64,000 nt of DNA from CAXBBB01 sp963841855 (GCA_963841855.1 CAWJEJ010000005.1:310001-374000); one strand, 5' to 3'. Positions 24,961-33,998 are shown, counted from the stretch's first letter. The notes: generated by a model not told the origin, from the letters alone. Program-made: numbers and translations.

Positions 24961-25193
24961 AGTCAGCACCTACCGCTGGCCTCATCGCGACGCCCCTCCC
25001 TCCTGCCGTTTTCCTGCCAAGGCGCGAATTCACTGCCGCCCAAGCTGGAAAACGACGCGGATCTAGTCCCGACGAGAACGCACTGGAGCGATCATGAGGG
25101 CGGGTGAACCACATTTCGCCCACAATCTTCGACTGAGACTTGCGCGCGGCACGCTTCTACTATATTATTAGTACGAACGCAATAGGAGCCGTC
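24961..25193. other. Upstream region of the blaI-like gene
   Basis: 233 bases with no gene found. It contains a candidate regulator site at 25158-25173. The promoter of the BlaI/BlaR-like pair should lie here. Confidence 0.5.
25158..25173 (+). promoter_or_regulatory. Candidate BlaI-type operator
   Basis: TACTA-N6-TAGTA, an inverted repeat 20 bases before the BlaI-like start. BlaI and MecI bind dyads with TACA/TACTA-type arms and TGTA/TAGTA ends, so this fits self-repression by the downstream repressor. Confidence 0.55.
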
Positions 25194-25613
25194 ATGTCGA
25201 AACGCCGTAAAGCCTCACTCGTCGGACTGGGCGAGACCGAACTCGAAATCTTGCAGCACGTCTGGCATCTGGGCGATGCGGTCGTGACCGAGGTCCACGC
25301 GCGCATTCAGCAGAGCCGCCCGGTCGCGTACACGACCGTCATGACAGTCATGAAAAACCTCGCCGACAAAGGCTACCTCTCGGGCGAGCGCGACGGCACG
25401 CGCATCCGCTACCGTCCCGCTCGGAGCGCGACCAACGTGCGCGGATCCGTCGCCCGGACGCTGGTCGACAAGGTGTTCGGCGGCTCACCGGTCGAGTTGG
25501 TGCAGGCATTGGCGCAGCACGAATCGCTTTCGGACGACGAGATCGCCCACCTGCGCGCGTTCATCGCCACGCTGGATTCACCGTCACCTAACCCGGACGG
25601 CAATGCTGCGTGA
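25194..25613 (+). CDS. BlaI/MecI/CopY family repressor
   Basis: A 139-residue penicillinase-repressor family protein. It has a winged-helix fold: LGETELEILQHVW, then TEVHARIQQ, AYTTVMTVMKNLADKGYL and the wing segment DGTRIRYRPARS. The C-terminal helices mediate dimerisation and carry the site usually cut by the partner sensor. It is followed, with an 11-base overlap, by the BlaR-like sensor gene. A TACTA-N6-TAGTA site lies just upstream. Confidence 0.92.
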   Translation: MSKRRKASLVGLGETELEILQHVWHLGDAVVTEVHARIQQSRPVAYTTVMTVMKNLADKGYLSGERDGTRIRYRPARSATNVRGSVARTLVDKVFGGSPVELVQALAQHESLSDDEIAHLRAFIATLDSPSPNPDGNAA

Positions 25614-28242
25614 TGCGACTTTCTGGCTCGCCGACCTGGGCCAATCCGCGCTCTGGTCAATCTGGGTTCCTCTGCTAGTCTGGAGCCTTGCAGCTGGCAC
25701 GGCGCTGCTACTCGACCACCGGCTAGCGCTCAGGCGCCCCGATCTGCGGCACCGGTTGCTGGTCGTGCTTCTCGTCTCGCTTCCGATTGGAATCGGCCTT
25801 CGGTCGTGGGCCCCGATCGCGGTGCCGCTCCCCACGCCTGCTCCGACTCACGTCTACGCCGAGCTTCCAGCGCCGACGAGTACGCCCGCGCTACGGCTCC
25901 CCGATGCAAACCGCACGACTGCACAGCCTTCCCAGCGGCAGACTGCACAGCCTTCCCAACTTCAACAGACCGCCCCGACGTTCTCGCCTCCGCAGCCTGC
26001 ACCTCCGCTGCTTTGGGCCGGGCTGGGCGCGCTGACGCTGGCGCTGATCGGCTCTTCAGCGTTCGGGCTGGCACGATGGACGGTGCGCCAGGTGCGCGTG
26101 CGCAGGTGGATCGGTCGGCTCCGTGCCTGCCTGCCCTCACAGGCACGCGACGCGCTGCAAACCACAGCTCGCCTTGGCGTCGACGCCCCGGTCGCATTCG
26201 TCCGCGACGACGTGACGCCGTTCTCGCATGGCCTCTTGCGCCCGCGCATCGTACTGCCGATCTCGCTCGCTGGTGATCCCGACGCGCTCCGCCTCGCGCT
26301 CACCCACGAAGCTGCGCACGTCCGCTCGCACGATCCAGCGTGGGATGCGGCGGCTCGGCTGGCCTGCGCGCTCACACCCTGGCATCCCGCTTCCCAGGCC
26401 CTCGTCACTCGTGCTGCGCTTCGCCGCGAGCAAGCCGCCGATGCCTGCGTGCTGTCGGTCCGCCCCTCGGAGCGCTCGCTCTACGCCCACCTGCTGCTGC
26501 GCTACGCCATCGCTCCGGTCCCCGTCGCCCTCGCCGCCCCTCGCAACCACCTCACGCCCCGCGTCCACGCCATGTCGCTCCGCCTCACCTCGTCGCCCAG
26601 CAGCCTTCCCATCGCGCTGCTCGTCTTACTGATGCTCAGTCTCAGCCTGTCGGTTCGGGCTCAGGAAGCGCCTTCGTCGGACGTTTCGCCTGCCGACCAG
26701 GCAAAAATGGACAGCATTCTGGCCGAAGCGCAGACGTTCCGGATTCCTCCTGCCGCACCGCCCGCCGCTACGGATCGCGTGTTCGATGAGTGGGACCGGC
26801 AGGCGCTGCGCATCGGCCCCGATGGGCAGCATTTCATGTATTCCGAACCCGACCTCATTACCGATGAGGCGCGCGCACTGGGCGTCGAAGGCGACGTGCT
26901 CGTCCGGTTCGTCGTCACCAAACAGGGGACGGTGCGCGACGCCGAGGTGCGCCGCGGCTTGGGCGCCGGACTCGACGAAGCAGCGCTCGACCAGGTGTCG
27001 CGCTACCTCTACCGCCCTGCCGAGCGTGGTGGTGAATCGGTAAACGTGCGCCTGCTCCAGCTCGTCCGCTTCCGCCTCGACTCGTCGTACGTGCGGCTGG
27101 ACGACGGCAAACTGCGCCTCACCGACCTCGACCGCACCGACCTCGGCCTGACCGGAGCGGTCGTGGACGCGAACGGCGAGGTGGTGCCGGGCGCCACGAT
27201 CGTGATGCCCGATGCCTACACGTCAGCCGTCACGGGCGGTGATGGGCGCTTCACACTCATCGTCGACGGCCACGAACTGTTGAGCGGCGTTCGCCTATCG
27301 GCTTCAGGTTACCCTGCGCGAATCGTCCTTCTGCCCGCGCGAGAGGAGTTGATCTCTCCGCGTTGGGAGGATGCAGACGGGTACGAGCTAGGCATGAAGT
27401 CGCTTCGCATCGTCGGCTCGACGCAAACCAGCCGCGGCTTCGTAGGGCAGGTGCTGGACTCCGACAGCGGCGAGCCGCTCGTGGGCGCGAGCGTGCGAGT
27501 AGGATCGACGCAGGTCGAGTCGGTATCAGACGATGAGGGGCGCTTCTTCCTCGCGCTCACCGACCTTCCGCCCGACGGCACGATCATCGTCTCGGCGCCC
27601 GGCTACGACGGCTACGTGGTCCTCGACATCAACGGCCTGATCTACGCGGGGCGCGAAATGGGGCTACTGATTCCGATGCAAAGCCCGCAAGCCGTCAGCG
27701 ATGCGCTGGACGAGGAGTGGCGCGCCCGGTTCAACCCGATGGTGTCGCTGCGCATGACCTTCTCGCAAAAGCACTATCCGGTCGGCATAGAGCGCGTCGA
27801 GTCGGACTGCCCCGAGTTGGACGCCGTAGCGCTGGCAACGGCGCAGTCGATGCGGCTGAGTCTCAAGCCCGGCGAGGCTGAGAGCGGCGAACACGCCTAC
27901 CTGATGCTCGGCTGCAACAGTCTGCGCGGCGAGCCCATCGGCGCATCCGCCCGTCCGCTGTTCGACATTGCACTGTGGGTCGCGCATGCCATGCAAAACT
28001 CCCTGGAGCAGAGCGCAGAGTGGCCGCACGTCCTCTTCAGAGCCGACCTCTCGCCGATGCGCCGGTACACCTCTCCCACCGTCATGCGCTCGGACTGCCC
28101 CACTCGCAACGACGCCGCGCTACGCTTCGTGACGGAGCGGATGAGTCTGATGCCGAGTTCGATGGAGCGCTGGATGGACTACCGCGAAAACCTCCCCGAA
28201 TCGGTCATCGGTTTCGTCCCGTGTTCGTACGCGGCAGACTGA
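25603..28242 (+). CDS. BlaR1/MecR1-like M56 sensor-peptidase with TonB-C and carboxypeptidase-regulatory-like modules
   Basis: An 879-residue membrane protein. The N-terminal part has transmembrane segments (about residues 15-33, 45-65 and 137-160) and the M56 zinc site HEAAHVRSHD at residues 235-239. A fourth segment sits near residue 330-350. Instead of a penicillin-binding sensor domain it has a TonB C-terminal-like module (about 420-490, GDVLVRFVVTKQGTVRDAEV) and then two carboxypeptidase-regulatory-like beta modules (about 520-690). The last about 190 residues are unassigned. The signal it senses is unknown. It is coupled to the BlaI-like repressor. Confidence 0.85.
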   Translation: MLRDATFWLADLGQSALWSIWVPLLVWSLAAGTALLLDHRLALRRPDLRHRLLVVLLVSLPIGIGLRSWAPIAVPLPTPAPTHVYAELPAPTSTPALRLPDANRTTAQPSQRQTAQPSQLQQTAPTFSPPQPAPPLLWAGLGALTLALIGSSAFGLARWTVRQVRVRRWIGRLRACLPSQARDALQTTARLGVDAPVAFVRDDVTPFSHGLLRPRIVLPISLAGDPDALRLALTHEAAHVRSHDPAWDAAARLACALTPWHPASQALVTRAALRREQAADACVLSVRPSERSLYAHLLLRYAIAPVPVALAAPRNHLTPRVHAMSLRLTSSPSSLPIALLVLLMLSLSLSVRAQEAPSSDVSPADQAKMDSILAEAQTFRIPPAAPPAATDRVFDEWDRQALRIGPDGQHFMYSEPDLITDEARALGVEGDVLVRFVVTKQGTVRDAEVRRGLGAGLDEAALDQVSRYLYRPAERGGESVNVRLLQLVRFRLDSSYVRLDDGKLRLTDLDRTDLGLTGAVVDANGEVVPGATIVMPDAYTSAVTGGDGRFTLIVDGHELLSGVRLSASGYPARIVLLPAREELISPRWEDADGYELGMKSLRIVGSTQTSRGFVGQVLDSDSGEPLVGASVRVGSTQVESVSDDEGRFFLALTDLPPDGTIIVSAPGYDGYVVLDINGLIYAGREMGLLIPMQSPQAVSDALDEEWRARFNPMVSLRMTFSQKHYPVGIERVESDCPELDAVALATAQSMRLSLKPGEAESGEHAYLMLGCNSLRGEPIGASARPLFDIALWVAHAMQNSLEQSAEWPHVLFRADLSPMRRYTSPTVMRSDCPTRNDAALRFVTERMSLMPSSMERWMDYRENLPESVIGFVPCSYAAD

Positions 28243-28413
28243 GCCGGAGCCGTGCGGCATTCCCGCTGGTCACTGTGCGCCGCATCTCAAAGCTGTCCAC
28301 TTTTGCAATGTCGACGGCTTTCCACTCTCGACCCATCTCTCGGATTGCGGCTGTGCAGCACCTCAAGGGCCGAGGCGGCAGTGTAGATTGCGGCTCGCCC
28401 TTCCGTCCCGCCG
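28243..28413. other. Gap before the helix-hairpin-helix gene
   Basis: 171 bases with no gene seen. Probably holds the promoter of the 28414 gene. No stem-loop with a T-run is evident. Confidence 0.4.
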
Positions 28414-30468
28414 ATGCCCTTCCGATGGCTCTTCGCCTTACTCTTACTCCTGGCCGCGCCGACGCTGCACGCTCAGGAGCGCGACTCGACTGAAGCCTAC
28501 GGCGATCTGGATGATCTGCTAGAGTCCGCCGCCATCGACGGCGACGAAGAAGCGCTGGCGGCTCGGCTCGAAGATTTGGCCGCGCGCCCGCTCGACCTCA
28601 ACAGCGCATCAGCCGACGAAATCGCCGTCCTGCCGGGCATCTCGCCGCTGCTTGCATCGGCCATCGTGCGGTTCCGCGAGAGCCGGGCCACGCCGCTTCG
28701 CGCTCTCGAACAACTGCTGGCCATCGACGGCATCACGTCGGACGAGATCAGTCTGATGCGTCCGTTCGTGACGTTTCGCGAGCCGTCGCAGCTTCGCGAG
28801 AGTCTGCGCGAGGCGCTGAGCGACATCCGCGTGCTGGGCGTCCACCGCGTGGGTACGCGCTTGGAACGGTCGCGCGGCTTTAGCGAAGGCCGCTACCCCG
28901 GGCCGCGCGCTGGCCTGCTGACGCGGACTCGCGTGCTGATCGGCGACAGGTTACAGGCCAACCTCACGCTCGAAAACGATGCGGGCGAGCGCATAGGCTT
29001 CGGCGACGGGCGCGAAGGTCCGGCCGACTTCACGAGCGCGCACCTCGCCCTCCGCGACCTCGGCCCGGTCCGCGAACTGGTCGTCGGAGACTTCACGACG
29101 GCGTTCGGCGAGGGCTTGGTCGTCGGGCGGGCCGGAGCGATCGGCAAATCGCGCGAGGCGACGAGCGGCGTCGGGCGCGCGGGCAGTGGCATCCGACCGT
29201 ACGGCGGATCGGCCGAGACGCTGTTTCTGCGCGGTGTGGGCGCTCAGGTGGCGCTGCCGTGGGGCGCATCGGCGTCGGCGTGGGGGTCGGTGCGCGACGT
29301 CGACGCCAGTCTGGACTCGGTCGGAGGAGCGCCGGTGATCTTGTCGATCTCGGAGTCCGGACTGCACCGGACCGACAGCGAGTTGGCGCGGCGAGGCGCG
29401 GTCGAGGCGCGCGAGTTTGGCGGAGCGCTCCAGTTCGAGCGCGAGCGGTTCGGCGTGGGCATCGTCGCTGCTCAGCGCAGTTATCCGTTTCCCGTCGCGA
29501 CCACGAACGGACGATTCCGCCGCGACCCCATTCAGCGCACGCATTATGCAGGTTTTGGGCTGTTCGGAAACGTGACGGTCGGTGAGGCCAGACTGTTCGG
29601 CGAGCTCGGCCTAGACGGCAGTGGCCATCGCAGCGCAGTCGGCGGCGTGGCGGCGCGCGTCGGTCGCGGATCGACGGTCCTGATGCACGTGCGTTTGGCT
29701 CAGGCAGATTTCGATCCGGTGCAGAACGGCGCGTTTGCCGAGCAGTCGGCCGGATTGGCCGGCGAGGAAGGCGTCTATCTCGGCCTGACGAGCCGCCTGA
29801 CGCGCACGCTCCGCCTCAACCTCTACGCCGACGCCTACCGCCTGACGGCCCCGTCGCGCTTCCGCTCTCGCCCCACGCCCGGACTCGATCTGCTGGCCGA
29901 TGTGGGCTGGTCGCCGCGCCGCTGGGCTCGCCTCGACGTGACACTCCGCACCGAGAAGCGCGATGACGCGGTTTCGACATTCACGCCGTTCGGGTCGGAG
30001 TTCGCGAGCGTCGGATCCGAGTACCGCACGTCGGCGCGCGTCCAGGGCACCTACGTCTACAACGACGACGTGCGCCTGCGCCTGCGCGCCGATCTGGTCC
30101 GCGCCCAAACGCCTGACGACAATCGCCCCACCGCGTACGGCACGTTCGCCGCCGCCGACGCGCGCTGGCGCGTGTGGCCGCGCCTGTCGCTCGACGCCCG
30201 CATGGCAGTCTTCGACGTGGACGCGTTCGAGGCGCGCGTCTACGCCTACGAATCCGACCTGCGCTTCCGGTTCAGCGTTCCCGCGTTCGGCGGACGCGGC
30301 GTGCGGCAGTACCTCGTCGCCCGGTGGGACGCGCTGCCCGGCATCCGCGTCGAGGCGCGCTACGCGCAGACGGTGCGGCAGGACGTGGCCAATCTGAGCA
30401 GCGGCCTGGACGCCATCGACGGCAACCGCGCGCGCGACGTGCAACTGCAAGTGCTCGTCAACCTGTGA
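28414..30468 (+). CDS. Exported helix-hairpin-helix protein with outer membrane beta-barrel-like C-terminus
   Basis: A 684-residue protein. A signal peptide (about residues 1-20, TLHAQ) is followed by a ComEA-like double helix-hairpin-helix region (about 58-120): LDLNSASADEIAVLPGI with a second unit from LLAIDGITSDEI. The rest is beta-rich with repeated aromatic strand pairs (RTYLIVLQ-type to the end, e.g. RARDVQLQVLVNL at the terminus), fitting an outer-membrane barrel. HhH domains usually bind DNA. A role in DNA uptake at the cell surface is possible but is inference. Confidence 0.8.
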   Translation: MPFRWLFALLLLLAAPTLHAQERDSTEAYGDLDDLLESAAIDGDEEALAARLEDLAARPLDLNSASADEIAVLPGISPLLASAIVRFRESRATPLRALEQLLAIDGITSDEISLMRPFVTFREPSQLRESLREALSDIRVLGVHRVGTRLERSRGFSEGRYPGPRAGLLTRTRVLIGDRLQANLTLENDAGERIGFGDGREGPADFTSAHLALRDLGPVRELVVGDFTTAFGEGLVVGRAGAIGKSREATSGVGRAGSGIRPYGGSAETLFLRGVGAQVALPWGASASAWGSVRDVDASLDSVGGAPVILSISESGLHRTDSELARRGAVEAREFGGALQFERERFGVGIVAAQRSYPFPVATTNGRFRRDPIQRTHYAGFGLFGNVTVGEARLFGELGLDGSGHRSAVGGVAARVGRGSTVLMHVRLAQADFDPVQNGAFAEQSAGLAGEEGVYLGLTSRLTRTLRLNLYADAYRLTAPSRFRSRPTPGLDLLADVGWSPRRWARLDVTLRTEKRDDAVSTFTPFGSEFASVGSEYRTSARVQGTYVYNDDVRLRLRADLVRAQTPDDNRPTAYGTFAAADARWRVWPRLSLDARMAVFDVDAFEARVYAYESDLRFRFSVPAFGGRGVRQYLVARWDALPGIRVEARYAQTVRQDVANLSSGLDAIDGNRARDVQLQVLVNL

Positions 30469-30513
30469 GCGTCAGTGCGGGGCGGAGGACCAACGCGCTG
30501 AACCCCGCTGCTC

Positions 30514-30595
30514 GTCATCGCGAGGAGCGGAGCGACGTGGCGATCTCCGTAGTATCGGCAGGCGCTGGAGATCGCCACGCTGCGCTCGCGATGAC
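30514..30595. repeat. GTCATCGCGAG palindromic repeat
   Basis: The left end GTCATCGCGAGGAGCGGAG and the right end, which read on the other strand begins GTCATCGCGAGCGCAGCGTG, share the outer GTCATCGCGAG core. Both arms also carry GGCGATCTCC. Related elements occur at 38682-38747 and 60411-60497. Confidence 0.8.
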
Positions 30596-30678
30596 ACAGG
30601 GTGGGCGGTGGCGGCAGTCGCCTAGGCGCGGTGCGGTTGGCGCCGAGTGTTGGAGCGTGAGCGCGCTGGGCCAAACGC

Positions 30679-30712
30679 AAAAACGTCCGAGCCGCTGGTG
30701 CAGCCCGGACGC
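30679..30712 (-). terminator. Terminator of tRNA-Ser
   Basis: CGTCCG (30684-30689) pairs with CGGACG (30706-30711), with an inner GCTG-CAC-CAGC hairpin, and on the minus strand it is followed by TTTTT at 30683-30679. It lies 6 bases past the tRNA 3' end. Confidence 0.8.
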
Positions 30713-30717
30713 TTGGG

Positions 30718-30802
30718 AGGAGAGAGAGGGATTCGAACCCTCGGTACCTTGCGGTACACCGCATTTCGAATGCGGACCGTTCGACCACTCCGGCATCTCT
30801 CC
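30718..30802 (-). tRNA. tRNA-Ser (anticodon CGA)
   Basis: The minus strand gives acceptor GGAGAGA paired with TCTCTCC, anticodon loop TTCGAAA (anticodon CGA) on a CCGCA/TGCGG stem, a long class II variable arm (GTACC-GCAA-GGTAC), and a T arm GAGGG-TTCGAAT-CCCTC. It reads UCG codons. The 3' CCA is not encoded (TCCC follows). The base after the acceptor (position 73) appears to be T rather than the usual G, which may need checking. A TAGTTTG-type -7 box lies at 30822-30815. Confidence 0.95.
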
Positions 30803-30881
30803 TTAGTCGGGCGACCAAACTACCACCGGCCGCTGCTCTTTTCCATCCTCGGCGTGTAAAAAAGCGTTAAAGCCGAGTGGA

Positions 30882-31919
30882 TCAGCGAGGGATTTCGACC
30901 TGCCGCAAGATGTCGGCGACGACTTCGTCGGGTGCGCGGCCTTCCATTTCGAGTTCGGGCGCGAGTTGGATGCGGTGGCGCAGCACATGTGGCGCGACGG
31001 CCTGAATGTCGTCGGGGAGCACGTAGTCGCGCCCGGCGAGGACGGCGTAGGCGCGTCCGCTCGAAAGCAAACTCAGCGACGCGCGCGGCGAGGCTCCGAG
31101 CATCAGCGACGCATTGCCCCTCGTGGCGAGCGTGATACCGGCGATGTAGCGCACGACCGGCGGCTCGACGCGCACCTGCGACACGATGCTGCGCGCCTGG
31201 GCCAACTCGGCTTTCGACAAGACGGCGCCAATCGTCTCGACGACGGCGGACGGCGCTTTGGTGAGCGCGCGCGTTAGGATTTCGACCTCTTCATCGGCGG
31301 TCGGATAGTCCAGGGCGAGCTTGAACAGGAAGCGGTCTAGCTGGGCTTCGGGCAGGCGGTAGGTGCCTTCGTGTTCAAGCGGGTTCTGCGTCGCGAGCAC
31401 CATAAACGGCTCGGACATCGGATAGGTCGTGCCATCGACCGTCACCTGGCGCTCCTCCATCACTTCGAACAGCGCCGACTGCGTCTTGGCAGGCGCTCGG
31501 TTGATCTCGTCGATCAGCACGAAGTTGGAGAAGATCGGCCCGGCGCGAAACGAGAACTCGGCGCTCTTGGGGTTGAAGACGGCTGTCCCCACCACGTCGG
31601 ACGGCATCAGGTCGGGCGTGAACTGGATGCGGCGATAGTCGGCATCGACCGTACGGGCGAGCAGCCTGGCCGTCAGGGTTTTGGCGATGCCCGGAACGCC
31701 TTCGAGCAGCACGTGGCCACCCGAGAGCAGAGCGGTCAGCAGCAGCGTCACGCGCTCTTCCTGGCCGACGAGCGCCCGCCCCACCTCGGCGCGGACACGA
31801 GCGGCGGCATCGGCGACCGAAGCCAGATCGATGCGAGGCGCGTCGGGATCGAAGGCAGGGGCGGCGCTGGAATCGGTGGGAGGCAGCGCGGGTGGCGAGG
31901 AATCGGTGGGGTCGAGCAT
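30882..31919 (-). CDS. MoxR-family AAA+ ATPase
   Basis: A 345-residue MoxR ATPase. These act as chaperones that load metals or help assemble protein complexes. Walker A GVPGIAKT is at residues 74-81, Walker B VLIDEIN at about 134-140, and LATQNPLEHEGTYRLPEAQ is the sensor region. The first 35 residues are Pro/Ser-rich. It is the last gene of a minus-strand operon from 35980. In most genomes MoxR is followed by DUF58; here tRNA-Ser lies downstream instead. Confidence 0.95.
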   Translation of the reverse strand: MLDPTDSSPPALPPTDSSAAPAFDPDAPRIDLASVADAAARVRAEVGRALVGQEERVTLLLTALLSGGHVLLEGVPGIAKTLTARLLARTVDADYRRIQFTPDLMPSDVVGTAVFNPKSAEFSFRAGPIFSNFVLIDEINRAPAKTQSALFEVMEERQVTVDGTTYPMSEPFMVLATQNPLEHEGTYRLPEAQLDRFLFKLALDYPTADEEVEILTRALTKAPSAVVETIGAVLSKAELAQARSIVSQVRVEPPVVRYIAGITLATRGNASLMLGASPRASLSLLSSGRAYAVLAGRDYVLPDDIQAVAPHVLRHRIQLAPELEMEGRAPDEVVADILRQVEIPR

Positions 31920-31923
31920 CGGG

Positions 31924-33282
31924 TCAGGCTGGAAGGGGAAGTCGGGAGGTGCGCGGTGCGCGGTCGAAGAACGGAGCGAGTAGATCCGCGAACTCCTCGA
32001 CCTCGGATCCGGTCGTGAGCTGGCCCGCTTCGGCGCGGTCGACCCACCGAATCAGGTTTTCGGCGTCGGCGAGCGGCATGCTGGCGCGCTCGGAGACGAT
32101 CTCGGCGGTCTGCTGGCGGCGCGAGAGGCCGAACGCGTCGTAGGCGGTGTGGCGAAAGCGCGTGGCCATCTTGCGCGTCAGATTGGCGTGGTCGCCCCGG
32201 TTGCGGTAGAGCTGGGCGACGGTTTGGACGAACGCGGCGGTCTCGTTGCGCATCGCCGTGCGCGGCGGAGTCGGCCGTTGCCTGCGGCGCGCGTAGGCGA
32301 CGACAGCCAGCAGCCCCAGCCCAAGCAGAGTGTACCACGACCACAGCAGCGACGGATAGCGCGTCAGCACGTAGAGCGGCGAGGCGGGGCGGCCACTTGC
32401 AAACGTGTCGACTCTGCGCACGACCGGACCATCGGGTAGTACACGTGCTACGGCCGCGGCGAAGGGCAACGCCTGAGCATCCAAGAGGGCGATGTTGGTC
32501 AGCATCCGCGCGCCCGTCGTCACGACGACGCTTCCCTGGCCAACGGGCACACGCACGAGAATGGGAGACTCCTCTCCGTCCGCGCACGAGCCGGTGCATA
32601 CTGTTGCCAGCACCTCGGGCGCGCCGACGCCCTCCATGAGCCGGGGTTCGTCCTCTCCCCCTCCGTCCAGCGTGTCGTAGGCGAGGTAGAGGTCCGAGTC
32701 CTCGTAGCCATCGGCCCTGCCCAAACCGAGCGCGTTGGAAACGTAGACGGTCTGCAACGTAAACTCCTCTTGGGTGTCGGTCAGGCGAACGGTATGTCGC
32801 AGCGTGTCGTCGAGCGGAGTCAGAAAGCCGATGTACTGATCTGTCTCCCAGGGTCCATAATCGACATAGAGCCCAAACGGTTCGAGGTCGACCGAGACGT
32901 AATCGCCGGCGATGAACACCGTCCCGCCGCCCGTGAGAAAATCCACCACGCTCTGATAGTCCACCGAGTCGGCGGCACTGGAATACTCCCCGATCGTCAC
33001 CGTGAGGGCTTCGTTTCCGATCAGAGCGACGGTCGACGGTGCCGCGCCCAAACGGCTGGACTGGACCAGTTGGGACGCGGCTCGCGTGCTGTCGCTCAGC
33101 GGTTTGCCGGGCGCCAGGTTGGGCCAGATGGTGTAGAGGGCGCGCAGATCGTAAGGCTCGTCGCCGCCGGATTCGAGCGTCACGCGCCAGTCGATCGGTT
33201 GGGGGCGGAGCGCCTGAAACACGCCGAAGACGAGCAGCAGCAGAGCCAGCCCGTACCAGTACACATTGTCACGCCGCATCAT
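31924..33282 (-). CDS. DUF4350 domain membrane protein
   Basis: A 452-residue protein with an N-terminal transmembrane helix (about residues 8-25) and a second near residue 293-312 (SLLWSWYTLLGLGLLAVVA). Between them is a DUF4350-like region with SVVDFLTGGGTVFIAGDYVSV, a fold related to glutamine amidotransferase-like hydrolases, without an evident catalytic cysteine. The C-terminal cytosolic part is helical (FVQTVAQLYRNRGDHANLTRKM). ATG 33282 or 33279 overlap the stop of the DUF4129 gene. It sits between MoxR and DUF4129. Confidence 0.85.
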   Translation of the reverse strand: MMRRDNVYWYGLALLLLVFGVFQALRPQPIDWRVTLESGGDEPYDLRALYTIWPNLAPGKPLSDSTRAASQLVQSSRLGAAPSTVALIGNEALTVTIGEYSSAADSVDYQSVVDFLTGGGTVFIAGDYVSVDLEPFGLYVDYGPWETDQYIGFLTPLDDTLRHTVRLTDTQEEFTLQTVYVSNALGLGRADGYEDSDLYLAYDTLDGGGEDEPRLMEGVGAPEVLATVCTGSCADGEESPILVRVPVGQGSVVVTTGARMLTNIALLDAQALPFAAAVARVLPDGPVVRRVDTFASGRPASPLYVLTRYPSLLWSWYTLLGLGLLAVVAYARRRQRPTPPRTAMRNETAAFVQTVAQLYRNRGDHANLTRKMATRFRHTAYDAFGLSRRQQTAEIVSERASMPLADAENLIRWVDRAEAGQLTTGSEVEEFADLLAPFFDRAPRTSRLPLPA

Positions 33283-33998
33283 GCCGGTTGGGGTTTCAGG
33301 GCGCCGACGAGTCCGAGCGCGGCTTCGCGAACGGCCGGATAACGGGCTTCGTCGATGGCGTATCCGCCATACCACACGCGCTCGAACGGCCGAGCGACGG
33401 CGAAGAACGGCGCTCGGTCGTCCGCCGGCAAATCGGCCGCGTAGGCCTCGTGCGTCTTGTCCGGGCGATAGCCAGACCGGCCGGTCGCGTCGAGGCGCTG
33501 GAGGACGTGGAGAAAGCGGTAGCGCAGCGCCTCGCGCAACTCGCCCCGCTCCTCGGCAGACTGCGCGAGCCGGGCGTAATCCTCGCGCGTGATGTCGTCG
33601 GGCAAGACGCTGCCACCCGACGCGCGCGCCGACGTGGTACCGCGCCTGAGCACGCGCACGTCCGAGCGCGCGACGAGCACGATGGCCCACACGAGCAGCA
33701 GTCCCATCATGCTATACAGGACGGGCCGAGTGAAATAGCCCGCGTTGCCATCGAATATCCGTCCGAGGATCCGTTCTATGCCTCTCCAAAACCTGCTCCA
33801 GAGCGAATCGGAAGATTCGGGGTCGACCTCGTAGCGCAGAGCCGGGTCTGACCGCAGGCTGTCCAGCGTCGCCTCGGCAGATGCGTAGGGACCAGACGCG
33901 CGCGCTTGGGCGACAGAATCCGCCGCCTGCGCACTCGCCGAGTTGGGGGGAGCGAATGCCCAAGCGGCAATCAGCAGCAAGACAGAAATCCGGCTCAC
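33279..33998 (-). CDS. DUF4129 domain membrane protein
   Basis: A 239-residue protein with a signal or anchor helix at the N-terminus (VSRISVLLLIAAWAFA), another transmembrane segment (about residues 104-123, VLYSMMGLLLVWAIVLV), and a C-terminal DUF4129 domain with ALRYRFLHVLQRLDATG, DKTHEAYA and PFERVWYGGYAI. DUF4129 is often found at the end of transglutaminase-like proteins but here stands alone. GTG 33998 overlaps the stop of the upstream gene (GTGA), so the operon is tightly coupled. Confidence 0.88.
   Translation of the reverse strand: MSRISVLLLIAAWAFAPPNSASAQAADSVAQARASGPYASAEATLDSLRSDPALRYEVDPESSDSLWSRFWRGIERILGRIFDGNAGYFTRPVLYSMMGLLLVWAIVLVARSDVRVLRRGTTSARASGGSVLPDDITREDYARLAQSAEERGELREALRYRFLHVLQRLDATGRSGYRPDKTHEAYAADLPADDRAPFFAVARPFERVWYGGYAIDEARYPAVREAALGLVGALKPQPA

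Noticed and set aside
25911..25970. Short tandem repeat in the BlaR-like gene (ACTGCACAGCCTTCCCA twice)
   Set aside because: Only two units, in-frame within a Gln/Pro-rich linker; not a CRISPR or regulatory array.
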